A stretch of 64,000 bases of DNA from Pogonophryne albipinna (lineage: Eukaryota > Chordata > Actinopteri > Perciformes > Artedidraconidae), in the NCBI GenBank assembly GCA_028583405.1, contig CM053249.1, forward strand, positions 40,760,999 through 40,824,998. Direction: 5' to 3'. Shown here piece by piece: positions 36,401-48,000 of the stretch. The first letter of the stretch is position 1. Each line of letters opens with the position of its first letter. Both the position numbers and the translations under genes were made by a program. Under the pieces are notes generated by a model, which did no database searches, was not told the origin of the DNA, and saw only the letters and a list, made by a program, of their open reading frames with translations.

Positions 36401-39400
36401 CAGGTTGAATGATTAAGAAGCTTTGCAGAGAGTATCTGGTCAGGTTTGTGGTGTTTTTACCAGCTGTGTTATGTCCACATTGCTTCCCTTCTGATAAAAC
36501 AATGCATTCGCTTTTTTTCTCCGCCTCATTGTAGCGAAAATGGGCCCAAATATCACATTGTTTCTTTCTCCCAAGCAGTGGTGGCTTTATACTTTTTCGG
36601 TGTCAGTCATTTTGACGGACAGGATCGTAACATTTCCGTCATAATCCATTATTACCAGGGGTGCACATAACTTTTTTGCCCTGGTTCTCAAAGGAGCACC
36701 TGGAGATGTTGCTTGGTGCGCATCCTTAAAATGAAATAAACCGTAACTTTTGAGGGGGTCTTGACTTTATTTGCCAGACACACAGCACTGAACACACATG
36801 CAGAGGTGAACACAGAACACACATGCAGAGGTGAACACAGAACACACATGCAGAGGTGAACACAAGACAACATTAGCACGACCAGTAATCCTACAAGCTG
36901 TCATCACTCCCCTCCTGACTGTTCTCCTGACTGTTCTCCTCACTGTCTTCCTCTCTGTCAGACATGGTAGCTGATGATGTAGGCCTACTACTTTCTCTCT
37001 GGTTGAGTCTGCGATTAGATGCTTGCATCCACAAGTCAACAGCTGGTTTTGGGTCGAAAGTCTCTGTTGTCATCTTAGACAAGTGGATGTAATCAAATAA
37101 GTATGTGCACATAACCAATAGCCTACCATAGCCAATAACAAATTAATGTAACTTATTTTATTTTTGTTGTTCATTCACATCTTATTTTACCTTAACATTT
37201 ATTTATTTATGCATTTTTTTTATCTTTCCAGTTTTAAAGGATATTTTTGGTTTACTGTCCTATAGTATACATTGGAATGATTTCAAACCTGTTTATCCCA
37301 ATAATTATAAAGGAGTGCCTTGAAAATATGTGTTTACATAAATTGTGATCAAAACGTTTGAGACCCACTGAGATAACTTAGACTAAAGTGAACTATCTAA
37401 ACACTCGGAGTCCTTTACCTCACTGAGCTGTAGTCATCAGCCACTCAGTCTGACTGCAGAGGACTCTCCCTCCACATCATTGTAGAAACATCTTATATCC
37501 GTTAGAGCAGCTAGCACCAGATTCTAATAACAACAGCGCCGGAACCGGTGCACCCTCCCTCGCACTTTGGCTGTGAGCTGCGGGTGCCAGATAAGCCATC
37601 ATCCCCCATTTTCATCACTTACAGCGCCCATCGTACAGGGCAAATGAAACGTGTAACCGGGGTGAAAAGGGTGTTACATTTACTTAATTATGAATATTGT
37701 TACATCAAGGCCGAAAATTAGGATGAGCCCCAACGGTCAAAAATGTTTTTTTTCCTCCCAGAGATGCCAGCGCAGCGCCTCCACAGATCTGGCGCCCAAG
37801 GCGAACATCTATAACGCCAGTGCTACGGGGTTCATATGCAACTCTCAAATCTCTCCTCTCTTTTCTCTTCTCTCTTTTCTCTTCTCCCTTCTCTCTCTTC
37901 GCTCTCTCCCTCTCTCCTCTCTCTCTCAATGTTGGTACGCAAATGTGCCTTTTTTCAAATGACCTGGTGCTCTTTTTTTGGCGCACCAGTTATGTGCAGC
38001 CCTGATTATTACCCGTCGAGTGCACAATTTATCAATCACTCGCGCTGACGGGGGGGTATTCGGTTAACGCGAGTGCGACCACTGCTCCCAAGCCCTGGTG
38101 TTGCCATTTTATTTTCTGTTAAATAAGGTTAGTTAGACCATGAGTTAGACCCGAGTCTTCCTGACAGTTCACAGTGTGCCGCTGCCCGGTGTAATTCAAA
38201 TGTACCGCCGCGCGCAGCACAGACACACACAGCTGCTGCCCACCCGCAGCACCGGAAGTGGAACTGCTGGGAGAAAAACTATCAGAGATGTAATGTTATC
38301 TTTGATGATATTTCGTCAACGAAAGTAAAGAGAGATTTTGGCATAGTTTTTATTTAGTAAACTACATTTTCGTCTCGTCACTTTTCGTCAACGATATTGC
38401 ATGTTGATTTCGTTACAGTTATTGTTTACTGCCGTCGGTGACGTCTCGTCATCGTCTCGTTTTCGTCATGGAAAAAAAGGTCGTTGACGAACATATTTCG
38501 TCATAGTTTTAGTCAACGAAATTAACACTAGTGTGGTGTTCTATCATTAATTACCAATCTTTCTTGCAGACTGATAATGCAGACATATCTGACTCGCATT
38601 TCATGGGCCTTGTCCAAAACCTGGTGAGAAATCCGGAGGATAGGAGAAACTTCTTCCAGGTAAGTACCTGGGATTTTTTTGTAAATGTATTTTTAGAATG
38701 TTTTAAAACTTCAATCAGTTATAGAATATGCAAACTCCTTTGAGAAATAGCTGTGTACCAAGCTTACTTAATGTGGACCAGTTCTTCTCATTGTGGTGAC
38801 AAGTATGTCTTTCTCTTCCAGGATGTTTTCCCGGGAGACTTTGGCCCAACATACGACAAAGCAATCCAGACCCTGATGTGGCTCTTTCTGTCCCGACTTG
38901 AAAAGCTCCTTCCCACCCAAACTCTCCAACAGGTCTCCATCAATGTCAATTAAAAACTATGCTGTGTGTGGTAAACTGTGCTTTATATTCCTACCCTCAA
39001 GACATTATGCTTCACAGAGGACTTTGTTAGTTTTTGTGCTTTGTAACTACCAAAATGTTGGTTTTTGTTTGACTTACTTACTCATAACGGGGCGTTGTAA
39101 ATAACTTAAACGGGTCATGATATTTCGGTTGCTTTCAACTAAATTTGACCTAACAATAAGACATTTCAGGACTGTTGCCTTACATTATTTTTCATGTTGG
39201 CTTTGTCAGATTGCGTCTCTGCTCAGCGATGCCTCTTCTGTTCTGAATGAATGCATGGATACTTTCGCTCAACCTCAGGAGCTCAAAAGCTTGCTGGACA
39301 CTCAGAAAGACCTTGGACAGTTGGAGGACGTTGGTGAGCTTCTCACAATTTCAATTAGCCTATTCACAGAATATTATTGATGCTCAATCCGAGTCTGGTT

Positions 39401-41405
39401 TATTTGGCATTTTAATGATTAATGATATCTCTTCTTTTCAGAGTCTTGCATAGTTGACAGTGGCATCTTGTCGGCCCTGTGTCTGCCTCCTGTGGAACGA
39501 GTTGTGATTGTCAACGAGCAAACGGAAACAGATGTTGAGAGCGGGCTCATGTATACAGTGAGCCAAGAGATGGAGGTTGAATCTGAGAGCATGGAGGGAA
39601 CTGTGAACTCTGAGTGTGTGCAAACACAGTGGTTTGGTTTCGGCAGTGAGGTGAAGGCAGAAATGGACTCTGTGGTGGTTACAGATCGTTTGGATGGCAC
39701 GGAGGCCAGTGAGAGTGAAATGGCAGAAGAACCGTCTGGAACACTCATGATAGGGGAGGACGGCCAGGTGACGGTGCTCAACAGCGTGGAGAAAAAGCCA
39801 AATAGACGTGGGAGGAAAAAGAAATGTCCTGAAGATAAAGACTTTCAGGTGCAAACCAAAATGAGGGGCAAACTTGATCCGGAATTTGACGTTTTGTTGG
39901 AGAGACCGGTGCGAAAGAACCGTGGTCTCAAGATGAAAAGGTACCTGTCCCAGTGGAATAAATCCGGAAAGACACAGGGCAGCAATGCGACAAACAGCAG
40001 CCCTAAAAGGTTTGCAACCAAAAGCAATGACCTGGATGATAGGACGTGCAAAGTGTGCGGCAAGGTGGTGACTCGTGCCAAGTTCTTAGAGCGTCACATG
40101 AATCGACACTCAGATGAGCTGCCTTTTTCTTGTCCTGTGTGTAAAAGGTTTTATAAGAGCTTGCGTTACTTGCAGCAGCATAAATGTCCAAATCAGACAA
40201 AAGCAAAGGAACAAGAGACTGCAGCAGACGAGGGTGAACAATCATCCAGTGGGCTTCCTGGTGAGGCAGCCAACCAAGAACTGTCGTCAGACAACACAGG
40301 ACAAGCGGAACAGAAAAGCCCAGACGTAAACAAAAGCGTGCTGGAAGGTCCGTTCTACTGTCCTCACTGCAGTGTGGAGTTTAAGTGCAAACAAACATTT
40401 CGGTTCCATTTAAGAAACATTTGCTACAATGAGCAGCAGGTGGATCCTGAGCAGCCTGAGGATGTTAAGCATTGTTTCAGGTGTGATGAATGTGACAAGG
40501 CCTTCAAGTACAAGTCCACATTGGATTCCCACAAACAAACTCACAACCCGCTCTACTGCGAGGTGTGCATGAAACTGGTACGGGACCCTGAGGCATTGGC
40601 AATGCACAAAGAATCCCACACTCCATTTCAGTGTAACCAGTGTGAGGAGAATTTCCCTGTGTTCAAGGCCCTGCATAAGCACTATATCGACGTCCATAAT
40701 CCCATCGAGCCTTTTACCTGCACCCACTGTCAGACAACATTTGCTAGTCTAAAGCGTTTCATCAGACACGAGTGGAAACACACTGGTTACCAACCATTTC
40801 AGTGTCCTCATTGCACCAAAAGATTCAGATCGTACTCTGACCTTGTGGAGCACCAGAAAAAGCACACTAAAGCGTATCCATTCCTCTGCTGGGAATGTGG
40901 CAAGAAATTCAGGCACGGTGTGACATTGACGAGGCACGTGGAGCGTGTGCATCACTCTGGAGAACCTGTGACGGAGAAACCAATGCCAATCTTCACCTGC
41001 GCTCAGTGCGGGAAGACCTTCACATCCAGAAGATGCCTCCTGAAGCATGACAACTTCCATCACAAAGGGTTGCGTTTCCCATGTGAGCACTGTGGAAAAG
41101 GATTCTTTGGCAAGGACGCCTTGGTGAGGCATACTTTGATTCACACAGGGGAAAGGCCTTTCAAGTGCGACGACTGTGACAAGTCTTTCAGATCTGCTGC
41201 AGAATTAAAGATACACAGGAGATACCATACTGGGGAACGGCCATTTAAGTGCAACGTGTGTGAAAAAGGTTTTGTCCAATCCTGTTTTCTTACCTTACAC
41301 ATGCGAACCCATACTGGAGAAAGACCATATGTATGTGCAGTATGTAACAAGGGCTTTTCAAGCTTGCATGGCTTAAAACGTCACAGGAGACTTGTTCATG
41401 CGTAG
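27472..41405 (+). CDS. TINF2 N-terminal-domain protein with 14 C2H2 zinc fingers
   Basis: Coding exons are 27472-27490, 34219-34421, 35835-35936, 38570-38659, 38822-38932, 39210-39333 and 39442-41405. All junctions are GT-AG and in phase, giving about 870 aa. Exon 1 supplies only MDGGVS plus one base, and its phase matches exon 2 exactly. Residues about 8-215 resemble the N-terminal domain of the shelterin protein TINF2 (TIN2): SAAIWLTVEQKIVSDYGLLE, LSTRQRAELILGLRARLILE. A basic AT-hook-like patch (PNRRGRKKK) lies near residue 340. Fourteen C2H2-type fingers follow (about 419-869), two or three imperfect, the last five joined by TGERPF/Y-type linkers. A nuclear DNA-binding protein is the likely product. 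Fish TINF2N zinc-finger proteins exist in databases, but I recall no defined function. It is unlikely to be the shelterin orthologue itself because of the fingers. Confidence 0.85.
28366..28620 (+). pseudogene. LINE reverse-transcriptase C-terminal fragment
   Basis: The frame reads GDLIQVFKIMKGFYRVDPE, then RKRTRGHELKIFKHR and a broken ELEQSP segment. This is the conserved C-terminal region of CR1/Jockey-type LINE reverse transcriptases. Stops and a frame change follow. Confidence 0.7.
28825..29514. mobile_element. hAT MITE (TAGGGATGCTCCGATC ends)
   Basis: The inverted ends TAGGGATGCTCCGATCG and CGATCGGAGCATCCCTA are flanked by the identical 8-bp duplication ATCATTAT (28817-28824 and 29515-29522). 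The interior (about 28950-29350) shares a module with 31660-31925 and 57900-58280. Confidence 0.93.
29654..30411. mobile_element. PIF/Harbinger-like MITE
   Basis: The inverted ends TGCTGCGTTCACACCGGACG and CGTCCGGCGTGAACGCAGCA are flanked by TTA on both sides (29651-29653 and 30412-30414). A 3-bp TWA duplication is the Harbinger pattern. It is G+C- and CpG-rich with repeated GACGCG words, unlike its host sequence. No transposase is present. Confidence 0.82.
30503..31323. mobile_element. hAT non-autonomous element (TAGTGCTGCGTACC ends)
   Basis: The ends TAGTGCTGCGTACC and GGTACGCAGCACTA are inverted and flanked by the perfect 8-bp duplication GCTACCGC (30495-30502 and 31324-31331). A 54-bp tandem duplication starting GTACCGGTACGCCG occupies 30512-30621. 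Confidence 0.93.
31559..33995. mobile_element. hAT-like element (CAGGGCTCGACATTAAGGA end) with nested TTAA element
   Basis: The left end CAGGGCTCGACATTAAGGA pairs imperfectly with the right end TCCTTAAAGTCATGCACTG. CATTACC occurs on both flanks (31552-31558 and 33996-34002). It holds the shared module at 31660-31925, a 21-bp tandem triplet (TTCTTGTCTGTCACATAC) at 32135-32194, and the nested element at 32482-33671. Confidence 0.7.
32482..33671. mobile_element. TTAA-flanked non-autonomous element (piggyBac-like)
   Basis: The ends GGCGAGACAC and GTGTCTCGCC are inverted and flanked by TTAA on both sides (32478-32481 and 33672-33675), the piggyBac target pattern. An internal inverted pair, AAGGCTTTTACAGAAGGG near 33249 and its complement near 33397, would form a large hairpin. 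piggyBac ends usually start CCC, so the class is uncertain. Confidence 0.6.
34484..34786. mobile_element. hAT MITE (TAGGGCTGCTCGATT ends)
   Basis: The inverted ends TAGGGCTGCTCGATTAT and TAATTGAGCAGCCCTA have the perfect 8-bp duplication ATACATAG (34476-34483 and 34787-34794). It is 303 bp long and lies in intron 2 of the zinc-finger gene, 62 bp after the splice donor. Confidence 0.94.
35359..35722. mobile_element. hAT-like repeat (CAGTATTTCCCCTAG ends)
   Basis: The left CAGTATTTCCCCTAGG and right GGTAGGGGAAACACTGG are inverted. They resemble the CAGTGTTTCCC ends of hAT elements. It contains a G-run at 35387-35402. No matching flanking duplication was seen. Confidence 0.6.
36066..38530. mobile_element. 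hAT element (TAGTGTTAATTTCGTC ends) filling intron 3
   Basis: The ends TAGTGTTAATTTCGTC and GACGAAATTAACACTA-type sequence are inverted, and the perfect 8-bp duplication GTGTGGTG flanks both (36058-36065 and 38531-38538). A second hAT is nested at 36656-38004. The right end stops 39 bp before exon 4, so it reaches close to the branch-point region. Confidence 0.92.
36656..38004. mobile_element. Nested hAT element (CAGGGGTGCACATAACT ends)
   Basis: The ends CAGGGGTGCACATAACT and AGTTATGTGCAGCCCTG are inverted and flanked by the perfect 8-bp duplication ATTATTAC (36648-36655 and 38005-38012). On the minus strand near 37040 a frame reads FDPKPAVDLWMQASNRR, like the C-terminus of ZNF862-type hAT transposases, followed by an acidic SEEN-rich tail. 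Three copies of a roughly 25-bp unit (GAACACACATGCAGAGGTGA) lie at 36783-36863. Confidence 0.9.
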
Positions 41406-41790
41406 GCCATAAGACATAGGGATGTTCTGTTTAATGTTTCCCCATTTAAGGAGATCAGCATCAGATGTAGACCAGAACTTGAGGAACTGTTAAGGATTTA
41501 ACCTTGCTTATGGGCATTTGGTGTGGAAGGGGAATTGGGACTAGGTTTTCCAGTTGAAGGACTTTTTGCTTAAAATATCAGCCGCGTCCTTGTCTCTGGC
41601 TGTCACAGCTTGGATTGTTGGAAACGGTGTAATTGTATAGTGCATTATAAAAATGTAGCTTTGTATTTTTTACACAAAACTTTGCTGTAGTTCTACATAA
41701 GATTTGTATGTATAAAGGATATAAACCGTGATTCCCTTGAGGGATTTCTTTCTTTTTCTTAAATAAATTGAATATTTGATTGTAAAGTGT
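41406..41790 (+). other. 3' UTR and polyadenylation signal of the zinc-finger gene
   Basis: Non-coding sequence follows the TAG stop. AATAAA at 41762-41767 with a T/G-rich stretch shortly after (GATTGTAAAGTGTC) fits a poly(A) site near 41785. Confidence 0.6.
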
Positions 41791-42098
41791 CATTTAATTT
41801 AGATTCGATTTGTTTGCACATAAATCTGTCAACGACGTCATCCATCAAATGTCACAGTGGGTTAATCCCTCCGATAAGTGAATTCATATGATCCTATACA
41901 TTAACTCCAAAATGTATAAAATACCCAAAAGCGTAGATTTATATAAAATCTACATTTATTAATTGAATGTCTCATTAATGTGATAAATTATGAAGATCAA
42001 GTATAACATAACACAATGAATGAAATGATGTCTTCATATATTTAACATTCAGTTAGAGGCTCTAAACCACCATATGACTCTTGATATATATATTATAT

Positions 42099-42240
42099 AC
42101 AGAGGAGGAAATAAGTATTTGATCCCTTGCAGATTTTATAAGTTTGCCCACTTAAAAAGAAATGAACAGACTAATTTTAATGGTAGGTTTATTTTAACAG
42201 TGAAAGTAAGAATATCAAAAAGAAAATCCAGAAATTGACA
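42099..42240 (+). mobile_element. Tc1-like transposon end fragment
   Basis: CAGAGGAGGAAATAAGTATTTGATCCC followed by sequence including AATGGTAGGTTTATTTTAAC is the inverted end of a common fish Tc1 family, different from the one at 25030. No transposase or opposite end follows. Confidence 0.7.
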
Positions 42241-42479
42241 TTATATAAGTTAATATAGTTAACATTTTTCACCAACAAAACTCACCATTTGGCATTTTCA
42301 GCAAAAAAAATTAAACAAACGCAAAGAAGAAATACAAATAAAAACATAGTACAACATGGTTAAAATAAAACAAGTAGTGGCGTTTTTATATGTACAAAAC
42401 TGGTGCGGCACGAACAACTTGGATGTTTATATATAAGCTTCTGGTGCGCCGTGAATGAAGAACACGGAGCAACACTGGC

Positions 42480-43320
42480 CCTTTCTCATTTCTCTAACTC
42501 CCCTCCTCGACTCCTATCCTCGATACTTAGTCCCGCCCACAGGAGATGCGAGAGGAGGTGGAGGACTGAGGAGGGGAACCGAGGAGAGAGAGGAGGGGAA
42601 GCAGCAGGCGTTTAGAGAAATGAGAACTCTCCTCTGAGCGGTCATTTTAAAGAGACGTCCATTAATGATGACAGGAGGCACAGCAGCCCTCTGTCTGATG
42701 GATTTACTTTGATTCATTCACAGTGCGGTATAATGAGACAATAACAGGCTACAGATGCTGACACACACATATATATATATTTATATAAATATATACAATT
42801 TCAGAATCAAACAGAGCACTCTCATAATAACGTAACACTATCAGAGACTGGATATATCCCCCCCCCCCTACGCACACACTGTACCACACACACCTACACC
42901 ACACACACACACGCACATACAGCTCCTAAAACAGGCTACAGCCGTTGTGTATTTTATTGTGAAGCACTAAATGGTTTTAGAAAAATATCGACTCTTTGTT
43001 TGTAGATATCTACTAAACTAAAGCAAATAAAGAAGTAGGCCTGTTATACTGAGTGATATATATTATACACACTGCTCTGCTTTCTGCACGGACCTCACAG
43101 CTGTTCTCACTGTAAATATTGCGTCGCGATGAAAGCAGTTTCTAAAATAATATCCAGGGGATGGATGCTGAGATAAGTCCGGCCGTGCGTCACGCCTCCA
43201 CCGTTCCCGGAAATGCATCCGCAGAGGAGCCGTGGAGGAACCATCAGTGTATCCTCGGTTAGAGCTCCTCCAGAGAGCCTCCTCGACGCTCGACCCATAT
43301 TTGCCTATAAATAGTCAAAG
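42480..43320. other. Unclassified repeat-like segment
   Basis: TTCTCATTTCTCTAAC (42484) and GTTTAGAGAAATGAGAA (42610) form an inverted pair of about 15 bp around a purine-rich GAGGAGG stretch. A second block at 43180-43290 contains CTCCTCGAC-type words like 42510. No coding capacity or target duplication was found. Confidence 0.4.
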
Positions 43321-44415
43321 AAACGCCCATTCATTCATTCATTTTGACTGACTTTATGAAGAAGATCGCAGGAAATGACGACAGAACAGCTAAAAAAGAC
43401 ATCTCGCACCGTGTCAGATTTTGGTTATTTTGGGGAGGTCGAGATAAATCATATTGTTTGGTGGATGCCGTTTGAACCAGCGTAGCAGCATGGAGGTCGG
43501 ATCGTCACCAAAATAAATAAATGGCCCGAAAAAGGTTAATGACAAAAACAATACACATAGCCTTCCTCAGGCAGTGTGTTTGTACCGGGGACAGGAGACA
43601 CCTCCTTGATGAGAAACTGTAAGAAGTGAACGGGGAATCCCCCCGGTGTGTCATGACGACTGGATCTGAATTATGTTTTTGTATTTGGTGGTTTGTGTTC
43701 CAGCTGTCGATCAGCTGTGCGCAGCGTCTCCACTGCCCCCCCGCAGCAACCCTATATCCACCAGTTAAAGGAAATACAACTAATGTGTTGTGTTATATTA
43801 GCTGTACAATTTACCACATATGGTGTTCTTAGCTTCCATACCTCCTGTGTTTTACGAGCGACTTATCAAGTCTTGGCAAACGGCATAAAACACGATTAAA
43901 CATGACAGTATATAAAACCATGCTCATATCTACAACCTATAGAAATGCAAAATGGCGTCAGTTTAGACGTAATTCTGTCCTTCTGCTTACCGCATCATTT
44001 ATGAGAAAACATTTCATAACATTAACACAACATATTTGAGGTGGTTTTCAATAACATATCCGTATTTATTTATTTCTCCAAGTTATGTTTTTGTGTGCAC
44101 TGAGGAGTCGCAAACAGGCGTTTGTTTAATCATTTTAAGATTGGCTTTAATCAATGTTTGAAAATGAATTCTTCATATGATAAATGAGAGGTAACATTCT
44201 ATTTATGGTATTATTTCCACATATTTCTCACCATTCTTCCTTCTGCCAACGGTGTCGCAGTTTCTGGTCTCTCCCGTTTTTGTGCTTAGTGCGTACGCAT
44301 GGGTTAGAGTTTGCGTGGAGGACTGCACATTTTCCCGTCAAGTTAGTATTTTATAAATCACAAACAATGCGTAGAAACTGGCGTACGCCATCTTTTGAGC
44401 GTATATCCCTTTATA
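43321..44415. other. Unassigned, with a repeat end at 44250-44415
   Basis: Mostly featureless. The last part, including GCGTACGC words and ending TTTATAAATGAGGCCCC, is a common fish repeat terminus. No gene is supported. Confidence 0.4.
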
Positions 44416-47400
44416 AATGAGGCCCCAGGTCTCAGGTTACGCTGTAGGAAGTGTAGGTACAACCAGCGCCTGGGTACAACCAAGCGGCAAACTCTGGGGA
44501 AGAGCCGGGACGCCAATACGGAAGTGCCACACACTGCAGTTCATATATTGGCCGATAGGGACTGACTGCAGAAAGGAGCAATTTCCTTAGACCCCCATGT
44601 TAAAATGCCCAACTTTACAGCAGAAATAAACATGTTTCTACCCATGGATGCAATACATATTATTATGAATATAGTTAGGTTCCACCTTCATGATTATGGA
44701 TCAGTGAGTGAATTGTTTTCTAACACGACCCTTTTATTTATATTTGCATAAATTAGGGCGTGGTCACATTGAGTGACGGCTCTGTCAAGTGACTGCTGCT
44801 GCGAGCTTCTCGTCTCTCTGCTAGCTGCTCTGTGAAGCTACAGGGACTCTGCCTGCTCAGTTCATCCAGGGAACACAACTTGAAGCCGGCCGTGGTTGTT
44901 TGTTCTTCATGCTTATATATCGGACTATTGTGACTCGCTCTGCGGTTAAAACAGACGGTGCATGAATGCGGTTTTGCGGTAAGTGAAAATCGAGTACTTA
45001 TTTATGTGTTAATGATTTTAATCGGCTACGTAATGAATGTTAAGGCTTGGTTTAGTGTGTAAGCGAGTGGTAGCTACATCGGTGCTAACGATGCTAATCG
45101 TAGCCTACAAGTTAAAATCATAGACTGTATATATAAAGGTTAAAACGAAATAGACAAGTGTTAAGCGTTAAGTGGGATAATACTGTAGAACAAACGGCTT
45201 CTGTTTGAGGTTGATCAAATAAGGTCATCCTTAAAACTTAGAGATATTTTATTATGTAGGTAGGAACTGTATGCATCGCTAAGGTTAATTTAAATTGGCT
45301 ATGCACAAGTATGTAGACAAGCTAACGTCGAAGTAGTGTATGTGAAATCAACCTCACAATAAGATGTGTATATTACAATTATTAATGTCATATTTCAAGA
45401 TGATTACTTAGATATTACAATATGGTTGGTTGAGCTGGAGTTCATTATTGAGCTTACACGTTAACGTCAGTCATCTGAAGAACAAACCCAAACCTTGTTG
45501 TTTTTATTAATTGCATTACCAAATGGGTATCAAATAAACAGTAAGCATTGGTAACACAACTTCCAAAGTTACAGTAAAATAAAAAGGACCCTGACTCGGA
45601 CAATACACAATCCAACATGTTCAACAGAAGAGAATCAGTTATATTGTTTGTACACATGGTACTTTACATATATATCTGTTTGTTTAAGGTGTCCAGGTGA
45701 TGCAGACAGGCTGGACCAGAGAGTGAGAGACAGAACTGGACTCCTCACAGCAGTGAACTTCAGCTCAGGTACAAAGACTCTATTTTTCATACTGTACAAA
45801 GAATCAAGAAAGATATTGGTTTAAATAAATGAAGTATTGACTTGAATACACTGATATACATTCCATTAAACAATACTAAATACTAGATCACCTACACATC
45901 AGTTAAGTTGAGGGGTTTTTCCATGCAAAAGGTTACATTTAGATGTTAACAAGCAATATGATTGTTTGAAAATGAGACCTTGTGTCTCAATGAGATCTAC
46001 ACCTGTATAAATAAAGGCTAAAGAAATATGGTTTTGTCAGCTTTCTAATTTAATGTATTGAAGGCAAAGATATTTAACACATAGTGAGAACTGCTACTAT
46101 TTATCTCTCAATATTGTCTGTAAAAAACGTGGTAAAAGTGATTCTTTCAGTGAGACAACAGAGCAAGCTTCTACAGTTGCACTACGTTTTGATAACAGTT
46201 AAATATTATTTTGAAAATAACATATATTTCAATGTTGATGAACTTCATACTGTTCATTCATAATCTGATCGTCTTTGTAGCTCACTGTTGAAATAAAAAA
46301 AAATCATTACAATTACAAAATAATTATATCTACAGCCCCTAAACACACAAACACACCACTTTCATAAATAACACACTTGTTCTGCAATAATATGTTTTAT
46401 GTTTCCTGTCATTTTTGTTAGGAAAGGACATGCCTGAAAGACACGACATGTTCTCCTTCTCTGAGGGTCAAGAAGAACATCCAAGAGGAACATTAAAAGC
46501 TGATGTTATGAGATTTTAAGACCAGTACAGGACATTCACTAAGAAACTACTTTTATTGTGAAAACACAGTCGGCTGATCGAATGCACCTATTTCCACATC
46601 TACACTCCATCAGCTGATTATTTATATTTGCCTCGCTTTATGAGTGTCAGGATTATTATGTCATGTCACGTTTCTATGTCTAGGTGTGGGTGTTTTTCCG
46701 TTCGCCTTGTCATGTTTTCCTCCCTGTATATTGTCTGGTCTCGTTTCCCTGTGTTTTCATGTCTGTCGTTAGTTTACCTGGTGTGTCTAATTTCCTGATT
46801 GTTTTCACCTGTCACTCCTTGTGTGTCTCCTGTACTCATCAGTGTCAGCCCCGCCCCTGATTGCCCACTGCCTTGCCCCCGGGCCGTCCGCCCGAGACCC
46901 CCTTTTTGAACTCTGCCTTGCCCCCGGGCCGTCCGCCCGAGACCCCCTCCTCGAACTCTGCCTTGCCCCCGGGCCGTCCGCCCGAGTTCCCCTTTTTGAA
47001 CTCTGCCTTGCCCCCGGGCCGTCCGCCCGAGTCCCCCTTCTCGGCTTCTGCCTTGCCCCCGGGCCGTCCGCCCGAGATCCCTTCCTGGTCCTCTGCTGTG
47101 CCCCTGGGCGGTCAGCTCAGTCCCGTCCTCCTGACCCCCTCCACCCACCCTGGTGGCTTAGTGATGCTCAATCCGTCCACACTGAATATGAGAGGGGAAA
47201 AATGAAAATAATAAATGCTTTGGACAATAAGAAACATAAAGTTGACTGTTGAGTTGCTCAGTTTTTTTAGATTGTCAATACTATTACTGTATAACTAATA
47301 TCTCAGGTTAAGAGGCACATTCAAATAAAGATTGGTCTTTAAATACATTTTGTCTTTTGAATTGTTTGTCTAAAGTCAAGGATCTATAACTGGTACTTAG

Positions 47401-48000
47401 TTTTAATGATACAGTCTGGTTATTATGCTGTTTGGAGGAGGCATCACAGGTAAGAGCACTAACTAGCTACCATCACATGTACCTTAGCTTGACTTAAATG
47501 TATTAAACGTGTAATTAAGTGATATCAAAATATAAATAACTAATGTCATGCAAACATATTAATATTTGCTTGATTCCAGAGTTGAATTTAGCACAATTGC
47601 ATACAAACGTTAAGGGATTGTAAGATTCTGAAGTATTATGCTTAAAACTCAATAACTTAGATTATTATTTATAGCTTTGCTGAATAGTTTCATGTCCGCT
47701 TACCTTAGAAATGTAAAATGCCACGGCAGTGTGCAGATGGGGAGCATGTTAGCTTAGCTTGGTAGCTTCAGCTAGCTCTGGAACTTTCAGCTCGGTGGCA
47801 GCAGGTTCCACCTCGGCTCCGCCTCTTTGCCCTTATTTGGAGCAGGCTGGAACAGGCGGGAGTTGAACTCTGACGTCACTGTCGAGCCGTTAGTGGCCAA
47901 CTCCGCCTACTAAGGGCTTCTCAGCAACTCTGCAGAATCCTATGGGTGACGTCACGGACCCTACGTCCATTTATATATACAGTCTATGGTATACAATATA
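44416..48000. other. Composite repeat region with exon-like blocks
   Basis: The right boundary (47940-48000) carries GGGTGACGTCACGG and a CATAGACTGTATATATAAA-type end in reverse. The same sequence occurs inverted at 63354-63600, and AGACTGTATATATAAAGG is also found at 45123 and 12087. Three blocks look spliced: up to 44980 ending GCG|GTAAGTG, 45690-45769 ending CAG|GTACAAAG, and 46422-46520 after TTTGTTAG. Their combined frames are short and unrecognised. The block from about 46646 (TGTCAGGATTATTATG) may be LTR-derived. Confidence 0.45.
46868..47105. repeat. 45-bp GC-rich minisatellite, five copies
   Basis: The unit CTGCCTTGCCCCCGGGCCGT plus CCGCCCGAG and a variable T-rich end repeats every 45 bp. 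Because 45 is a multiple of three, several frames on both strands stay open, for example LAPGPSARDPLFELC on + and GLGRTARGQGRVQKG on -. These are repeat artefacts unless expression is shown. Confidence 0.95.

Noticed and set aside
36783..36863. Regularly spaced short repeats, considered as a CRISPR-like array
   Set aside because: Three direct tandem copies without unique spacers, in a vertebrate transposon.
27472..41405. Calling the zinc-finger gene tinf2
   Set aside because: The N-terminal domain fits, but the 14-finger C-terminus is absent from the shelterin protein, so orthology cannot be claimed from sequence alone.
46774..47252. Proline- or glycine-rich proteins of 114-143 aa
   Set aside because: Three overlapping frames on both strands are open only because the minisatellite period is 45 bp. 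No start context or splice evidence was found.
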